64,000 nt of DNA. It comes from Phytophthora hibernalis (Eukaryota > Oomycota > Peronosporomycetes > Peronosporales > Peronosporaceae). The notes below the pieces were generated by a model. That model searched no databases and had not been told where the DNA came from. It saw only the letters and a list, made by a program, of their open reading frames with translations. The translations under genes were made by a program, and so were the position numbers. The stretch covers positions 248,001 through 312,000 of the forward strand of contig JAAKBF010000339.1 in assembly GCA_012656075.1 (NCBI GenBank). The letters run 5' to 3'. This document shows positions 46,524 to 58,153 of this stretch, piece by piece. Each line of letters begins with the position of its first letter. Positions within the stretch are counted from its first letter, which is position 1.

Positions 46524-48014
46524 CTACGCATCGTGGACGGCTGTGTAGTTGTAGTACACTACGTTCTCGTACTCGCTGTCGCAGTACGGGAACTCCGTGT
46601 CCGAGTCCGTCGGCGCGAACAGCGTCTTGCCGGACGTGTAGGTCACGTAGCAACCCAAGAAGCCGCACACGATGACGACGATTAGCGCTGGGATCTTCTC
46701 GTACATGGGGATCTCGTTCCACAGCTTCTTGAGCAGGAAGATAATGGGCAGCAAAATACTGATGAGCGTGATGCACGAGGCGCCCACGAAGTCCACCAGG
46801 TCGGAGAAGTGGTCCTTCAGGATGATCGAGAGGATCACCAGCACCACGATGATGGCAATACGAAGAATCACGTACTTGAACGCGTTGGAGCCGCGGTACT
46901 CGGCAGCCTCCGCCTCGACGTCGCCGTAGTGCGGGTTCTCGGCGTCCGCGTTCGAGATGTACGACATCTTGGACGAGCGGCGATCGTCGCCGTTGACTGC
47001 GTCCTTGCCAGGTGTATTCGCGGCGGCGTACGAGGTGGCACCGTAGGGCAGCGCATTCTCGACATCGTCCTCCTTCTTCTGGTGCATCTTGAGCACCAGG
47101 CGCTCGGCGAGGTAGAAGGCCGGGTTGAGGATGACGGAGAAGGCGATCGTAATGTGCAGCTGCATGAAGAAGTAGGCCATGACGACGGCGCCCCAGTCCG
47201 ACTTGAAGCCCAGCGTGGTGAGGCCGCTCGTCGAGTCCGGGTAGATGGAGTAGAGCAGGTTGCCTGTGATCTGGCAGCCCACGGCCGAGTACGCCGTGCT
47301 GGCCAGGATCAGGAACAGACACGAGATGAAGCCCATGGTGACGAACACCACGCGGGGCATGCGCGTCGGCTCGCTGTGCTGGCGCTGCAGGGCCGGAATC
47401 ACGATGCCGGCGTTGTAGGCGAGCGACAGGTTGCCGAACATGCCCGCGACCTGCGAGAACTTGATGTCGGGCGACGGCACTGACGGGTGGCCCCGCATGC
47501 CGTACATGACGACAGCCACGCCGATCACGTCGGCGATGAGCGTACCTGCGCAACCGGCGAAAGCGACTCCGGCGCCTTCTTTGAGCGTTGGGATGAGGCA
47601 AACGGGCAGACACAGGAGCGCCATGAAGCAGATCCAGTAGGAGGTGCTGAAGGCGTCCGGGAAGAGGCCGTCGAGCAGAGTGCCACCCAGCACGAGGAAC
47701 ACGCATGGCACGAGCAAACATGAGGCCATCTGCGAGATGACCGAGAGCCAACGGCCCCACTTGCCCATGCACCACTCGCCCAGGTCGCTGTAGGTCTTGA
47801 CGCTCTTGGGTGCCAGTAGCATCACGCGGCAGATGGCCACGGACGCGTAGACGTTGGCGAAGGCCATGAAGGCCATGCCGACGACGGCGAGCACGGGGCC
47901 GGCACGGGAGAAGTTGCCGGGCATGCCAAGTGTACCAATTCCGTAGACGCAGCAGAAGATGTTGAGCGCCATCTTGAGGTCCTCCGCCGTGAGGAACTTC
48001 TTGGCGCAAACCAT
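46524..48014 (-). CDS. Amino-acid transporter, AAAP family (left copy)
   Basis: A 496-codon intronless gene for a membrane protein of the amino acid/auxin permease family (Aa_trans fold), which moves amino acids across the plasma or vacuolar membrane using a proton gradient. The N-terminal helix reads NIFCCVYGIGTLGMPGNFSR, the GxGxLxxP-type motif typical of the family. About 11 hydrophobic segments follow, with a hydrophilic loop (MHQKKEDDVENALPYGATSY onward, residues about 325-375) before the last three or four. The start has a strong context (CCACCATGG). The protein is identical to the right copy at 59,830-61,320. Substrate cannot be told from sequence. Confidence 0.92.
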   Translation of the reverse strand: MVCAKKFLTAEDLKMALNIFCCVYGIGTLGMPGNFSRAGPVLAVVGMAFMAFANVYASVAICRVMLLAPKSVKTYSDLGEWCMGKWGRWLSVISQMASCLLVPCVFLVLGGTLLDGLFPDAFSTSYWICFMALLCLPVCLIPTLKEGAGVAFAGCAGTLIADVIGVAVVMYGMRGHPSVPSPDIKFSQVAGMFGNLSLAYNAGIVIPALQRQHSEPTRMPRVVFVTMGFISCLFLILASTAYSAVGCQITGNLLYSIYPDSTSGLTTLGFKSDWGAVVMAYFFMQLHITIAFSVILNPAFYLAERLVLKMHQKKEDDVENALPYGATSYAAANTPGKDAVNGDDRRSSKMSYISNADAENPHYGDVEAEAAEYRGSNAFKYVILRIAIIVVLVILSIILKDHFSDLVDFVGASCITLISILLPIIFLLKKLWNEIPMYEKIPALIVVIVCGFLGCYVTYTSGKTLFAPTDSDTEFPYCDSEYENVVYYNYTAVHDA

Positions 48015-49685
48015 GGTGGTGGTAGTGGTTGGTCAGAGGCTGGATGGGTTCCGAGAAAGGAGGAGCGTTATGCACACCACGATGCAAAACCGAGAGTGAG
48101 CTGCAGGTTGGTAGCACGCGGGGCTTCAAGGTGGGGGTCTGCTACGTGTGTATCGGGGACCGCTGGATCAATCCAACTGAGCGAAGAGATACGGAACTCG
48201 GCCGTTAACCGGAGGGTGCGTCTTGTCGAGCGCATCCTTTGGTCAGCAGGGCTACTGAGTCGGACACGTCGAGCATTCATCCAAACGAGACGGACTTCCA
48301 ATCCACACGAATGAACTTCATTATGAAGCTCCTCACAGAGCAAACTTCCGGTGCATAGGCGCCGACTTAGGTGCGGGCCAATCAGCGGCGTCCCCGATGA
48401 CGTTGAAGTGCAAAGCAGAGACCGAATTGATCAGCTCAGAAGATGGTCCTCGCAAAAGTGTCCCCACACAGCGGCTGCCCATCGCGCACGATCTCATGGG
48501 GACAATCGGCAAGAGCCTTCTCCGAGGCTTAAATGCATGCATACGCGCATGTTGTCCGTGGCGTGAAGTTGCAGACTGCGGTGGTAACCACGTTCCGGCA
48601 CAAGAAGCTGAAGCACTTTGTCGGCTCGTCTTGCAACTCCCTCGATGTTGCCTTTTGCTACTGTACCCATCAAGGGTGCCGCTTCAAGCGGCCCGCTTGA
48701 AAGGCTTTGCTGCGATTTGGAGCTACATGTACAGGGAATCAGCACAGCTATGAGTTTTCTCATCGCCCACACATCAAACGACCCGGCCGCATTTGCAATC
48801 ACCTGTACATGTACGCGTAAGCTTGCGCGTAGAGCCTCATGTTACGGCACCAAGCAGCAGCCGTTGCTGCAATGTGCATGTACAGTATTAAAATGCATGT
48901 ACAGTAGAAAGTGGTGGTGGCACACTCATCTCCTGAGTTTGTCTACGGCATCGAAAGCGGCACGAAAGCTCATGTGTACATACGGTTTTGTGATGGCGCA
49001 TCCGTGCGGCTGCAGTCTACTGTACCCGCCCCAGCGGTATGCTGGAGCATTCTGGTGCGGGCCCCATCCCCGCGGTCTTGTATCGACAACGAGGGAACGG
49101 AAAAGCATCTCCATTGCGGAGAATCCGGTGCATATCACGTTAGCACCGGTATCCGAGGCAACAACACCGTGGACGAGCGTCTATTAATAATACCGGTATG
49201 TGGCCATTCTCTGGCAGTGTGAGGCCCCTAGAAACCGCGCACGCTGTCTTGGGGACCCATACCTGCCGTGACAGCCTCCGCGTCGACCGTGACGCATGCG
49301 CGGTCACCTTTGCACAAACTTGGTAATACACGCGGGCGTACCGGTATTAATACATGCATGAATTGTACTTCGAAGCAATTGCGAGTTGTTGTTTTGTGGC
49401 ACTATCTGCCGTGCAGTGCTGGTTGCTGAAGCGATGGCTGCCCAAGGGATTGTTAGTGCCGACCTCAGAGTCCCTACGGTACTTGACGTGGGCGACTTGC
49501 TTTTGTTGAAGAGTTAGTTTATGGAGGAATTTGCATTTCCAAGATATGTTACGTGTTCATGTATTACATGTACTAGTCCGTTTCAGAATCGTGGATCACT
49601 CAGTAGCGATGCAACTCACGCAAAGGATGATGGTACTTCTTTTTGTCCGGAGCTGCCGTTAATGCTCCAAGCGTCCTCATTTCCT
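48015..49685. other. Transporter upstream region, no gene supported
   Basis: Mirrored in the right arm. Several open frames up to 189 codons exist, but none has a recognisable domain. TACATGTAC and CATGTACAG motifs recur between 48,725 and 48,905. Confidence 0.5.
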
Positions 49686-49730
49686 TTATTATTTAATCTA
49701 GTTTTCAGTTCCTTCGTTTGGTCGCATCGG

Positions 49731-50200
49731 ATCAATTATTTTTTCGGAAGAAAGCACAATGATTCCAAGAATTGCAACGAACGGGGTTGCTTTGATTGAC
49801 AAAGCCGCGACTTCGCACGGAACAGCTCTGGATTTTACTTTGAGCTCAACAAACTCTGTGTTAAGTTAAAATAGAAAAAAGGATTGGACGTGCAAAATTC
49901 ACTTCATATGCATGTACGCCATTTTAGGATTGATTAGGAGATACTGATTGGAACGATACTCAAATGGAGGCGAAAAATAAGCTGTACTTCGAAGAACATG
50001 TATTAGCAACATTTTGGTTGAAGGAGTGTTGAAGGAATCCTAAATTCATCGATCCAGCATCACTTCGCTTCTAGCTAGATCGTCTTCGACTTAGCTGGGA
50101 ATACGTGTACTGTATATTTTTATAATTTAATGCTACTTAGCACCATGACATGCATGCTGGTTCGTGCCCTCGCATAATGTTTACTCGACCTTGAGATCCA
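49731..50200. other. No gene seen
   Basis: Start of the spacer between the arms; AT-rich, no protein-like frame. Confidence 0.5.
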
Positions 50201-50204
50201 TTCT

Positions 50205-50640
50205 CATGACGGGTCCACCTTGGCATATTGGAAGACAGCATCAGTGTAAAGTTGCGAGGCGTTCGCCGCCGCGAAGTTCGGGTTACTGTAGCCGAACGTA
50301 GTGTGGTTAAGACCGTAGTCGAACAGGAACAGCATGCTCGAGTTCGTGTGCACGAACCAGTGGTACCCATTGTTGAGACCCTCGGTTATGAGTCGTGGTC
50401 GTGTCCAGGCTTACCGGGTACGGACGTCACGGCCAGACTATCTTGCGGCACTTTTTTTCACCGACACAAGCTCCACCGTGGCCCAGCCGCCCTCCTGGAT
50501 TGGGACAGTATCTCCAGCACAGTAGTCACACCAACCAGCCACGGCATCAGCAACAGACTCAGCGTTGTTCTGCACCACCACCGTGTTCGTGCCAGCACCA
50601 ATTCATCCAGGATCAGACCTGCTTCTTGTTGACAACTACT
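50205..50640 (-). pseudogene. Unrecognised secreted-like protein fragment
   Basis: The minus strand reads VVQNNAESVADAVAGWCDYC and later LNNGYHWFVHTNSSMLFLFD, then YGLNHTTFGYSNPNFAAANA before a TGA near 50,208. Asn-X-Ser/Thr sites (NSS, NHT, NAS) suggest a secretory-pathway protein. A TAA breaks the frame near 50,420, and no start was found. I do not recognise the family. Confidence 0.35.
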
Positions 50641-51104
50641 GGAACTGGTCGGGCGCGAGCGTTGTTAATGCTCGCTTCCTCTAATGCTCGCTGCGGCTGT
50701 TCCACTGTCGCTACTCACCGCCGGTGTAGCCGAATGGATTGCAGCCCCCTTGCTGTAAGGCAGGCCATCTCAAAATTCCAATCTGCTGGACCGTTCAAGG
50801 TGATCCACCCTACCGAATCCGAGAAGTCCTACATCTTTAAGTGGGGGAGGGTCGCGTTGAATTTCGGGACGACAACGGACAACTAACGGCTAGATGGGCT
50901 TGTCTCGCGGACGAGTCCTCCAGAACCTCCGGTACCAATATATTCACGATGTCCACTGGAAGGACTTCTCGAGTGTCGACGCGGTGTGTTCGCGCCGCAC
51001 GCTTCATCCGCGCGGCGTCGTGCAAGTCTCTGGTACATGCTGCAGGAGTCTCTGGTCACCTCCAGTAGCTTATACTCGTGTATGCACAGCACACGGTGCG
51101 ACAC

Positions 51105-51807
51105 GAAATACAGTCAGGGACTCTGGAGTGCCGCTATTTCTTCTACGACATACCGGACCGCAAGCAGTTAGCATGACACCACATGTCGCTGTACGCCGCC
51201 TCGTCCCTGGACCACCCTCACGAAATCAACAACGCCGTGTTCCATTATGTGAATGAACTTCCACGGGGTTCCCGAGCCAAAATGGAGATCGCAGGCGACA
51301 ACGAGTTCAACCCTTCAAGCGCCACGAGAAGCAGGGCATCCCTCGTCTCTACAATAGTTCATACCTCGTGAACTACGGCTGTCCGCCTCAGACCACAACC
51401 ACGTGGACCCCAACGCGAGGCACCAAGGGGACAATGTGTGCGAGATCGGTAGCTACGTCGCCCGCGTGGGCATGCTGGGCCTGATCGACGGCGGTGCCAC
51501 GGACTGCCAACAACTCGGTGGCGGCATTGGAACAAAACGCTGCACAACGTGGTGGAGCAGGGGCATCGCTGGTTCAGGGACTACAAGATCCCGGACGGAA
51601 ACCCACCGAGCGACTTTGCTTTTAACGGACAGGCACAGCCCCGAGACTTTGCTGTGGATATGATCCAAACAGACCCACCAGAGCTGGAAGAAGCTCGTGG
51701 GCGATGCACTCGCCAGTAACAACAAGCTCTGGACGGATAGCTCGAGCTGCACCTCGGCAGGCAATGCCGTGGCTGTGGTTAGTGGCGCGGACAGTGTCTT
51801 GAGCTGA
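51105..51807 (+). pseudogene. Inorganic pyrophosphatase pseudogene
   Basis: Resembles soluble family I pyrophosphatase, which hydrolyses pyrophosphate to phosphate. FYDIPDRKQLA, then HEINNAVFHYVNELPRGSRA with KMEIAGDNEFNP (51,215-51,315), YGCPPQT (about 51,375), QGDNVCEIGSYVARVGMLGL (about 51,430-51,485) and WFRDYKIPDGNPPSDFAFNG (about 51,565-51,625) appear in family order but in three frames. The D-x-D-P-x-D metal-binding motif normally found between GDN and VCEIG is missing, so even a repaired frame would lack catalysis. Internal stops include a TGA near 51,174. Confidence 0.8.
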
Positions 51808-52049
51808 ATTGTGCCTATGGCATAGCAAATGTGAGTGGTGCGTCTGCATCAGTCATGGTGTCGGGTATAGAAGACTTCGGAGCTGGTGTCGGGTTTCACC
51901 AGATTATACACGTTTTACGGCACCGCTCGGTGGATTACGTTTACTTCGCTACAAATTCACTGTCATTCCAAGGGCCATTGACACTTAACGCAGAAATACG
52001 AGACATATTTGTGTATTGATGCAATCCCTACTTTTTTCGCCTAGTTCTA
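51808..52049. other. No gene seen
   Basis: Short gap between the pyrophosphatase remnant and the coiled-coil gene. Confidence 0.4.
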
Positions 52050-54327
52050 CAACTACTCATTCGACAAATGCTGTTGTGCAGCAATTTCGCAACTTGTTGC
52101 TGCAGAATAGCCACGAGCTGACGAAGATCCTAGCTTCGAGTCGGTGGTCGGCAGCGAAGCCGCCGCTGCTCCTGTGATTGGATTTGTAAGAGTGGGGGCA
52201 CGTTTGCTAACGTATCCAAGCGCCAGCGTTGCTCTTCGCGTTCAAGTGATTGCCGCTCCAGCTCTTGTGCTAACGGAGTCGAAGCACTAGCTCCACGTTT
52301 GTTGGGTTCGTGATCCGGTCGACGACCAAATCGAAAGTGTGGCTGCGATGGTTAACAGCAGCTGGCTCCACTGGAAACTGCGTTCGTCGAAGACCGATAA
52401 CCTGACGACTACTAGTTCGCGGTTGCGATACGGTTATATTTTCCAAGTCTTCATTGTGTGCATCCTCGCCGAATAAAACATTCCCAGTAGCATTAAGTAC
52501 CGTCGACCCACGTCTAACGTCAAGATATGTTCTTCTCCATACATTTTGAATACGCGTTTGCATCCGTAGCTCCTCTGTACTCATATTTTCTTCGACTTCT
52601 TCGTCCTCGGCATCGTCAAGTATTTGCACCCGTTCAGGAGAAATATCTTCGTCCTCGGCATCGTCAAATATTGGCTCCCGTTCCGGAGAAATATCTTTTC
52701 TCGCCTTGAGACCGCGGATGCCGATTTGAATGGCATTGCCAATTGCAGTTTCCGCTGCTTGAGTGGTACGCTCAATTGCAGTGTTAACTTGAGCGGCGAA
52801 ATCAACGCGATCAGGTCCTGACGTAACGGTATTCTGCGCGCACTGGGTTTCCAGCTCGAGTGTGGACTTCTCAGCACTGTGTAAGGCGTCTTGGATCACA
52901 GCCTTAATTGTTGCCTCGTCGACGTGTTTTGTTTACCTTTTGGTCTGCGATATGTGTCTCTGCAGCTTTTCACTCAAAATTGAAGTCGCGTCGGCCTGGC
53001 GTTGGCATTGAAAGTTGACTCCGCGTGGATATCAATGAGCACGCGCTGTACTCGGTCTTCCAGTTGTCACTCTCTTTATGCAGTCAATTCAACAACGAGC
53101 TGACGAACATATTCAAGCATTGGCCCTTCAACGCCACTGGAAATTTCACGCTGCATTTCATCCCGTGCGTCACGTAGATCAGCTACCAATGCCTTTTTAA
53201 TTCTCTCAGCAGTACCTGAGGATGATGCGTCCACCAGGCGTGGCACGAGGCGATTTATATCATCATCAGGTCCCATTTCTCCACGTAAATCCGCAAGCTT
53301 GTTCTCTACGACCTGGCCAATGCGTGCAGGAATTGCATTAAGGTTACTAGAAATCTTGGCTTCAATTGAAGTCGCATCTGCCCGGCGCTGGCATTGCAAA
53401 TTGACGTCCGTCTGGGTTTCAATGAATGCGCGCTGTATTTGGGCTTCTAGTTGACTCTCGCTTTGCGCCGTCAATTCCAAGACGAGTTGCCGGAGATATT
53501 CGCGCATTGGTCCTTCAACATCACTGGAACGTTTACGCTGCATTTCAGCTCGTGTACGACGTAGCTTAGTCTCCAGGGCATTGTTAATACTTTCAGCAGC
53601 ACCTGTTGACGACACTTTAACCATTCTTTGCACGAGATGATTTATATCCTCACCGGGACGCATTTCGCCACCACAATTCGCCAGCTAATCTTCTACCACC
53701 TGGTGAATGCGAGCTGGAATTGCTTCAAGGTTACTGTAAATCTTGGTTTCGACCTCGTCAAATCGGGCACGGACGCCACCAGTCTGAGATGCAATCGACA
53801 AGTGCGTCTCGTGGGACGTTCGCTGCACTTCTTGCACGGCCTGATCGAGCTTCTCATTCACGAAGTGTTCTATCTCGCCTTTTTCTCGTTTTCAAGATTT
53901 CAAGGCGCTGGAATTTCTTCTGAATCTCTGTGTGAGTCGCCGTCAGCACTTCTCCTAGCCGTTGCGTGATGACGCGCTGTTGTTCCGTTAGGTGTTGCAC
54001 ATTCGCCTCTGCTGATGCTTGGACATCCACCAGGGCAGCGTTTTGAGCGTCACACTGGCCTTGTTGTCGGCTGTCCAGCATCGCCTGTTCTGCCGCCAAA
54101 GCCTGGGTTTGGGCGATGAAGTGCTGCGCGAGGATTATCACGTCATCGTCGGCGCCTTGGGCAAACTGTGCGATGGTTTTCTGCAGCGCGCTTGACAACT
54201 CTACAAGTGTAGTTTCTTCTTCAGGTTTAATATCTTGCATACCGTCTTGAGCAGCAGCTTGAGGCAGCACCTTGGACAGCAGCTTGGGAAGCAGCTTGAG
54301 TAGCCGATTGAGTAGCAGCTTGAGCAC
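52050..54327 (-). CDS. Coiled-coil repeat protein, broken or multi-exon
   Basis: Unrecognised family. Three long minus-strand frames: 54,327-53,854 (Leu-rich start LLKLLPKLLSKVLPQ, then Gln/Ala-rich helices), 53,663-53,076 and 52,899-52,270. The middle frame holds internal repeats of roughly 390 bp: NLNAIPARIGQVVENKLADL is echoed by NLEAIPARIHQVVED upstream, and DDDINRLVPRLVDASSSGTA by GEDINHLVQRMVKVSSTGAA. A third, frame-shifted repeat lies near 53,060-52,970. The last frame has a doubled DISPER...DDAEDE segment. Composition predicts long coiled coils. A short GT-AG intron is possible near 52,935. Confidence 0.5.
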
Positions 54328-54901
54328 GAGTCAACACCATCAACTGCAGGAGGGGCGAATTTATTCTGTTGCGTCTCAAGATCGAGATATATTGCACTTA
54401 AAATTGGCCAATAAGCAAAATAAGGATTTTGGACGAATAAGATCAGCAGAAGAACGAGCTCGCCTGTCGAGTGATCATCTCTCGAGTGAGCACGTAAGGT
54501 TTTTCGAGGAGCTCCAAAACCTCACGGGTACGACTCGTAAGGTTTTGGGCCTCCTAATTTAACCTCACGAGCTCGTCCGAGGCTTGGCTCTACTTACTCG
54601 GAAATAACTTTTCTGAGTTTTTAGTAACTTTCTCCCACGTTGACAGCCCTACTCACCGACGCATCTAATGGCGGCTGTCACGTCTGGATCAATCAAATGT
54701 ACAGGTGAAAGGTTTCGATAACCTGAATGTTGTACGAATGTTGAGCGAGATGGCATCAAACGGGTTACGCAGTACCGTGGAATTAATCCGGTGAGGGCTG
54801 TCCATACCTAAAGGTATTCCCAGTATTAAATGGTTGCTACTTGTAACTATGCCAATCATGCCTGCGTATTTACTCAAACCAAACCCCTCCCAATGCGTGT
54901 A
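54328..54901. other. Intergenic, with hairpin
   Basis: No gene seen. Contains a hairpin at about 54,514-54,548: arms CCAAAACCTCACG and CGTAAGGTTTTGG (12 of 13 paired) around a 9-nt loop. Confidence 0.5.
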
Positions 54902-55082
54902 ACTGGAGCGATTCCCGCAGATTTTGGAAGGAATATAATTCAATGCCAAACGAGAAAGGATGGCGTTTGGGAAATAATATGCTTAAAACAGACAATCAGG
55001 TCTGGGACAGCCAATCACAGGACATGAATAAAATCTGCCGCCAGATTTTATTCCTTCCAAAACCTCTGCGGAATCGCTCCAC
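54902..55082. mobile_element. Foldback/MITE-like element (about 180 bp)
   Basis: Arms of about 35 bp face each other: TGGAGCGATTCCCGCAG and TTTTGGAAGGAATA at the left (54,904-54,938), the same in reverse complement at the right (55,048-55,082), with small indels. A second perfect palindrome, ATAAAATCTG / CAGATTTTAT, lies at 55,028-55,051. No target duplication was identified. Confidence 0.6.
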
Positions 55083-55780
55083 TTTCTCAACATGTACCAC
55101 CAGGCGAAATAATTTCCCTACCGGTAAATTTGTTGGTCAATATATATGCAGGAAATGTTTCGATCACACTACACAAATAGTTTTCCGTGAATGATGCGAT
55201 TTTAGATTTTGTACGTACTCTTGCATGAAAGTGAGACAATGCAACGACGCACGCATATTCTTACTGCACCTACACTATCTGAATGCCGGACAATAACCAA
55301 CATGATGTGGTGTCATCATTTTTTAATGGACAGACGCTTCGATATATGTAGTGCAATCTATACACCACTGTTGTTTATGGTGCTCGGTATTATACATGTA
55401 GTAGTGTGTTGCTCGAAGAAAAACATCCAAAATGTTGCTTGAACGGTCTGGATAAATCATCTGCTGCAGGTAAAATACGATTAAAAGTGATATCATATTA
55501 TAGAGGTGTGTTGTCCTAATATTCTGCGGATGGGTCAACCGCCACAAATTAAATAATAATCGATCCGGTTATCAATTTAGCAGGGTTTTAAAGCTTATTT
55601 GATGAAGTATCCAAATCGTATTACGAAAGGTATCATAAATGCAAGGATTCAGACCTCGTTGAAGACTGGATTTAAAATCCAGAGAATTTAAAGTTTCGAT
55701 GTTCAAAGCCTCTGAATAATAGAGGAATTGTTATAATACCTTGAGTGGATATGCACTTCCACAGTTTAGATTGCTGCTCT
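55083..55780. other. No gene seen
   Basis: AT-rich DNA with only short open frames. Confidence 0.5.
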
Positions 55781-55824
55781 GATGCGACCAAACGAAGGAA
55801 CTAAAAACTAGATTAAATAATAAT

Positions 55825-58144
55825 GATCAGTGTTAGAGGTACCGAGCAGCTCGTACTTAACTGAGTCTTAGGGTTACCTCGCCTATGTACCTGCAGCTAC
55901 ACCGGTGCCTCTAGGTACCACCCAGACACCGAACAGGGTGTTGTAGTCACATTCTGTATAGAAAGGGGTAATAAATGGCAGTCAAGTCCGAATAGATTTC
56001 ATAAATTTTAGCGTTTGTAGAGATCTCACCACTGGGAACGACTGGTTCTGTGTTCACTCGCCAGTTGGTTGCACGAAGGTTACACGAAGGTAGCCCCACA
56101 CACCTGGCCTGTTGCAGGAGTTAAATGGTTTGTTACGTTAGGCTACACAGTGTTCAGTACTCGTGCCACGTAACGTACGACTTGTTTGAGTTAGTTGGCG
56201 TCATAATCAAGGCCAGACACAACATTGTCGGGGGCCCTGTTCGGCCGGAGCTCGCCACAAACGGCGGTCAGCAGCATCGATCGCACACACATATGTAGCT
56301 CAGAGAGATAGAAGCATTGTAAGAGAGTGACAGAGGTTATGATGCGCATGATAATAGACCATGAATCCAATGCGAGTGTTTAGCAGCAGGTCGTCGTCGT
56401 GTTTGCACACTCGTTGGGCATGACCGGCAAAGTACATACAAAAATAGCAGCACAATAGGCAGCGGAGGGCAGAAGGCCAAGTACTTAGCGTTTTAGGCAG
56501 CTGTGCAAAGAACATCATGAGTCGATTTACGTGTACTTACTGAGCGTGCCAAGCTAATGAAGTTGAAAGCAATGTAAACGCGTAGAAGATCATTTCATTC
56601 ATGATGTTCCCTTAATCTGGTCCCAAGCGGTTTTTAACTTGAATGATTGAATAGCATCTGTAAGACACTCTGCACTTTCATTTTCCATGAGGCTATGATG
56701 AACATACGGACCCTAGCGACACACATAACACAACAAATTAGTTGACGTACTTCGGAGTACCCCGTGTACAACAATGTACCTATAACCGCATCAAAGTAAC
56801 CTACATGTAACTATAGTACAAATCGAGTGGATTTAGACACAGTTACTTACATGTCCGTATACGTCGTTCACCATGAACGAGAACATCTTGTAGCGCGACT
56901 CGTTCGTGTTGTGCGTCGCGTCAATGATGAGTACTTCAGGCAAAGCCGCATTTGCCGTGTTTGCAAAGTGATAGTCTGCGCTGTCTTGGCGTCATCCACA
57001 AAAACGGAGGCACGATTGCCTCGGGTCTCGCAAAATTCCCTCAAGACCAAATCGAGCCACTCTTCAACACTGCTTCCTCCTCGTCGGCGATCCCGCATCT
57101 TTGCCACCATATTGTGCACGTCCCGAAGAGAACCATTCTTGCCTAGTTACAACAAAGTTAGTTGGTTAGAGATAGCAGAAGCTTAGATATATCAATACCA
57201 TACCCGTCTTTTGCGCAGATACTGCATGATAATCTTTGGCTTCGATCCGGCAGCCTGAAGCTCGTCTACAAACGCAAGTAGGACAGGGTCTTCGACACGG
57301 CGATTGGAGACATGATTCTCATAGATGACCTTCGACACCTTGTGGTTGTGCTTGACGTCGAAGCCAGTATCTCGCACCATGAACTTCTTGAAACCATCAG
57401 CATCATTCCATGAAACCCCGCCTTGATGTTGGCCATGCAGCCAGTAGTTTTTGAGAAGAAGGACTTCCGTATTCCCTTTCTCCGACTATTCCGACTCCAC
57501 CCGTGAGTGCACACAAACTTGATCCAAAGTCCTTGAATTCCTCGGGAATTAAACGCTCTACTCCAGTCTTAGCTGTGCTGGCATCTCCACTCTCGGCTCG
57601 TGCGCTCTCGTCGCGCGCCGTCCTCACCGTTATACGCGCTGCACGCTCCGTGATCTCTCGGTTTCGTTTTGACACCGAGGTTGATGTGCTGGCGGAAAAG
57701 TTGATGCATGTGCTCTTGATATTATGTGAGGTACGCCGAGAAGTCGTCCCAGCTTTCGTGCCACTCCACGTCGAACGCTGGCGAGACCCAAGCGTCGGAC
57801 GGGACCTGAAGCTCCGTCTCGCTGTCGCTCATGTCGTCCTGAGTTACAAAACAATACAACAAGTTAAACACTATTCATGTTGCGTCTTTCATGCTGCTTG
57901 TTGTACGTACACTTCCGATTTTGGTCGATACTCACACTGATTTGTGCTCGACCGGGAAGATTCTAGAATGAAAGGATTGGAACACTCCGGGATGGGATAA
58001 GGGGAGACGGGTTGTCACGTTTCAGAAGTTTAAATTCCACATTTTTGAGGGACTGGTATTTTATCGGTGTATACCGGTAATACATTGTTTCTACCGTATG
58101 CATGCGTTTAGGTACGATCTTGCTCGGTACCGCTAACCAGTTCC
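55825..58144 (-). mobile_element. Mutator-like element (MULE), 2,320 bp
   Basis: Flanked by a perfect 9-bp direct repeat AATAATAAT (55,816-55,824 and 58,145-58,153), the usual MULE target duplication length. The ends form inverted repeats matching at 17 of 24 positions, with the perfect core GGTACCGAGCA. The left arm of the duplication carries the same flanks without the element (about 49,680-49,690), apart from a few bases. No gene is visible at 55,861-56,600. Confidence 0.85.
56610..57832 (-). pseudogene. FAR1/MULE-type transposase, N-terminal half
   Basis: Starts at the ATG at 57,832 (MSDSETELQVPSDAW). A TAA near 57,733 and frame changes near 57,680 and 57,500 break it. It then shows a FAR1-like zinc-binding region (KFVCTHGWSRNSRRKG, TTGCMANIKAG), ENHVSNRRVEDPVLLAFVDE, an intron of about 64 bp (ending near 57,144), NMVAKMRDRRRGGSS, and the MULE catalytic start EVLIIDATHNTNESRYKMFS with FMVNDVYGH. 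A second intron (about 56,715-56,855) leads to YVHHSLMENESAECLTDAIQ. The rest of the catalytic domain and the SWIM finger are absent. Confidence 0.75.
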
Positions 58145-58153
58145 AATAATAAT

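Larger units (their letters stand above)
46091..49730 (-). repeat. Left arm of the large inverted duplication
   Basis: About 3.6 kb, nearly identical to the reverse complement of 58,160-61,752. Its last 44 bp (49,687-49,730) match 55,781-55,824 instead, because a MULE sits in the right arm. Differences seen include GGGGG here against GGGG near 48,130, one A fewer near 48,455, one T more near 49,640, and two substitutions near 46,110-46,156. It carries the 3' end of gene B, the transporter, and 1.7 kb upstream of it. Confidence 0.95.

Noticed and set aside
46809..47483. 224-codon frame opposite the transporter
   Set aside because: Antisense shadow, composition follows third-base GC bias.
46504..48129. 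541-codon minus-strand open frame over the transporter (612 codons in the right copy)
   Set aside because: Arg/His-rich shadow frame of the GC-biased transporter gene; no domain, and the real frame has clear membrane segments.
48618..49187. 189-codon frame upstream of the transporter, found in both arms
   Set aside because: Presence in both arms is due to duplication, not conservation; Cys-rich random-looking sequence.
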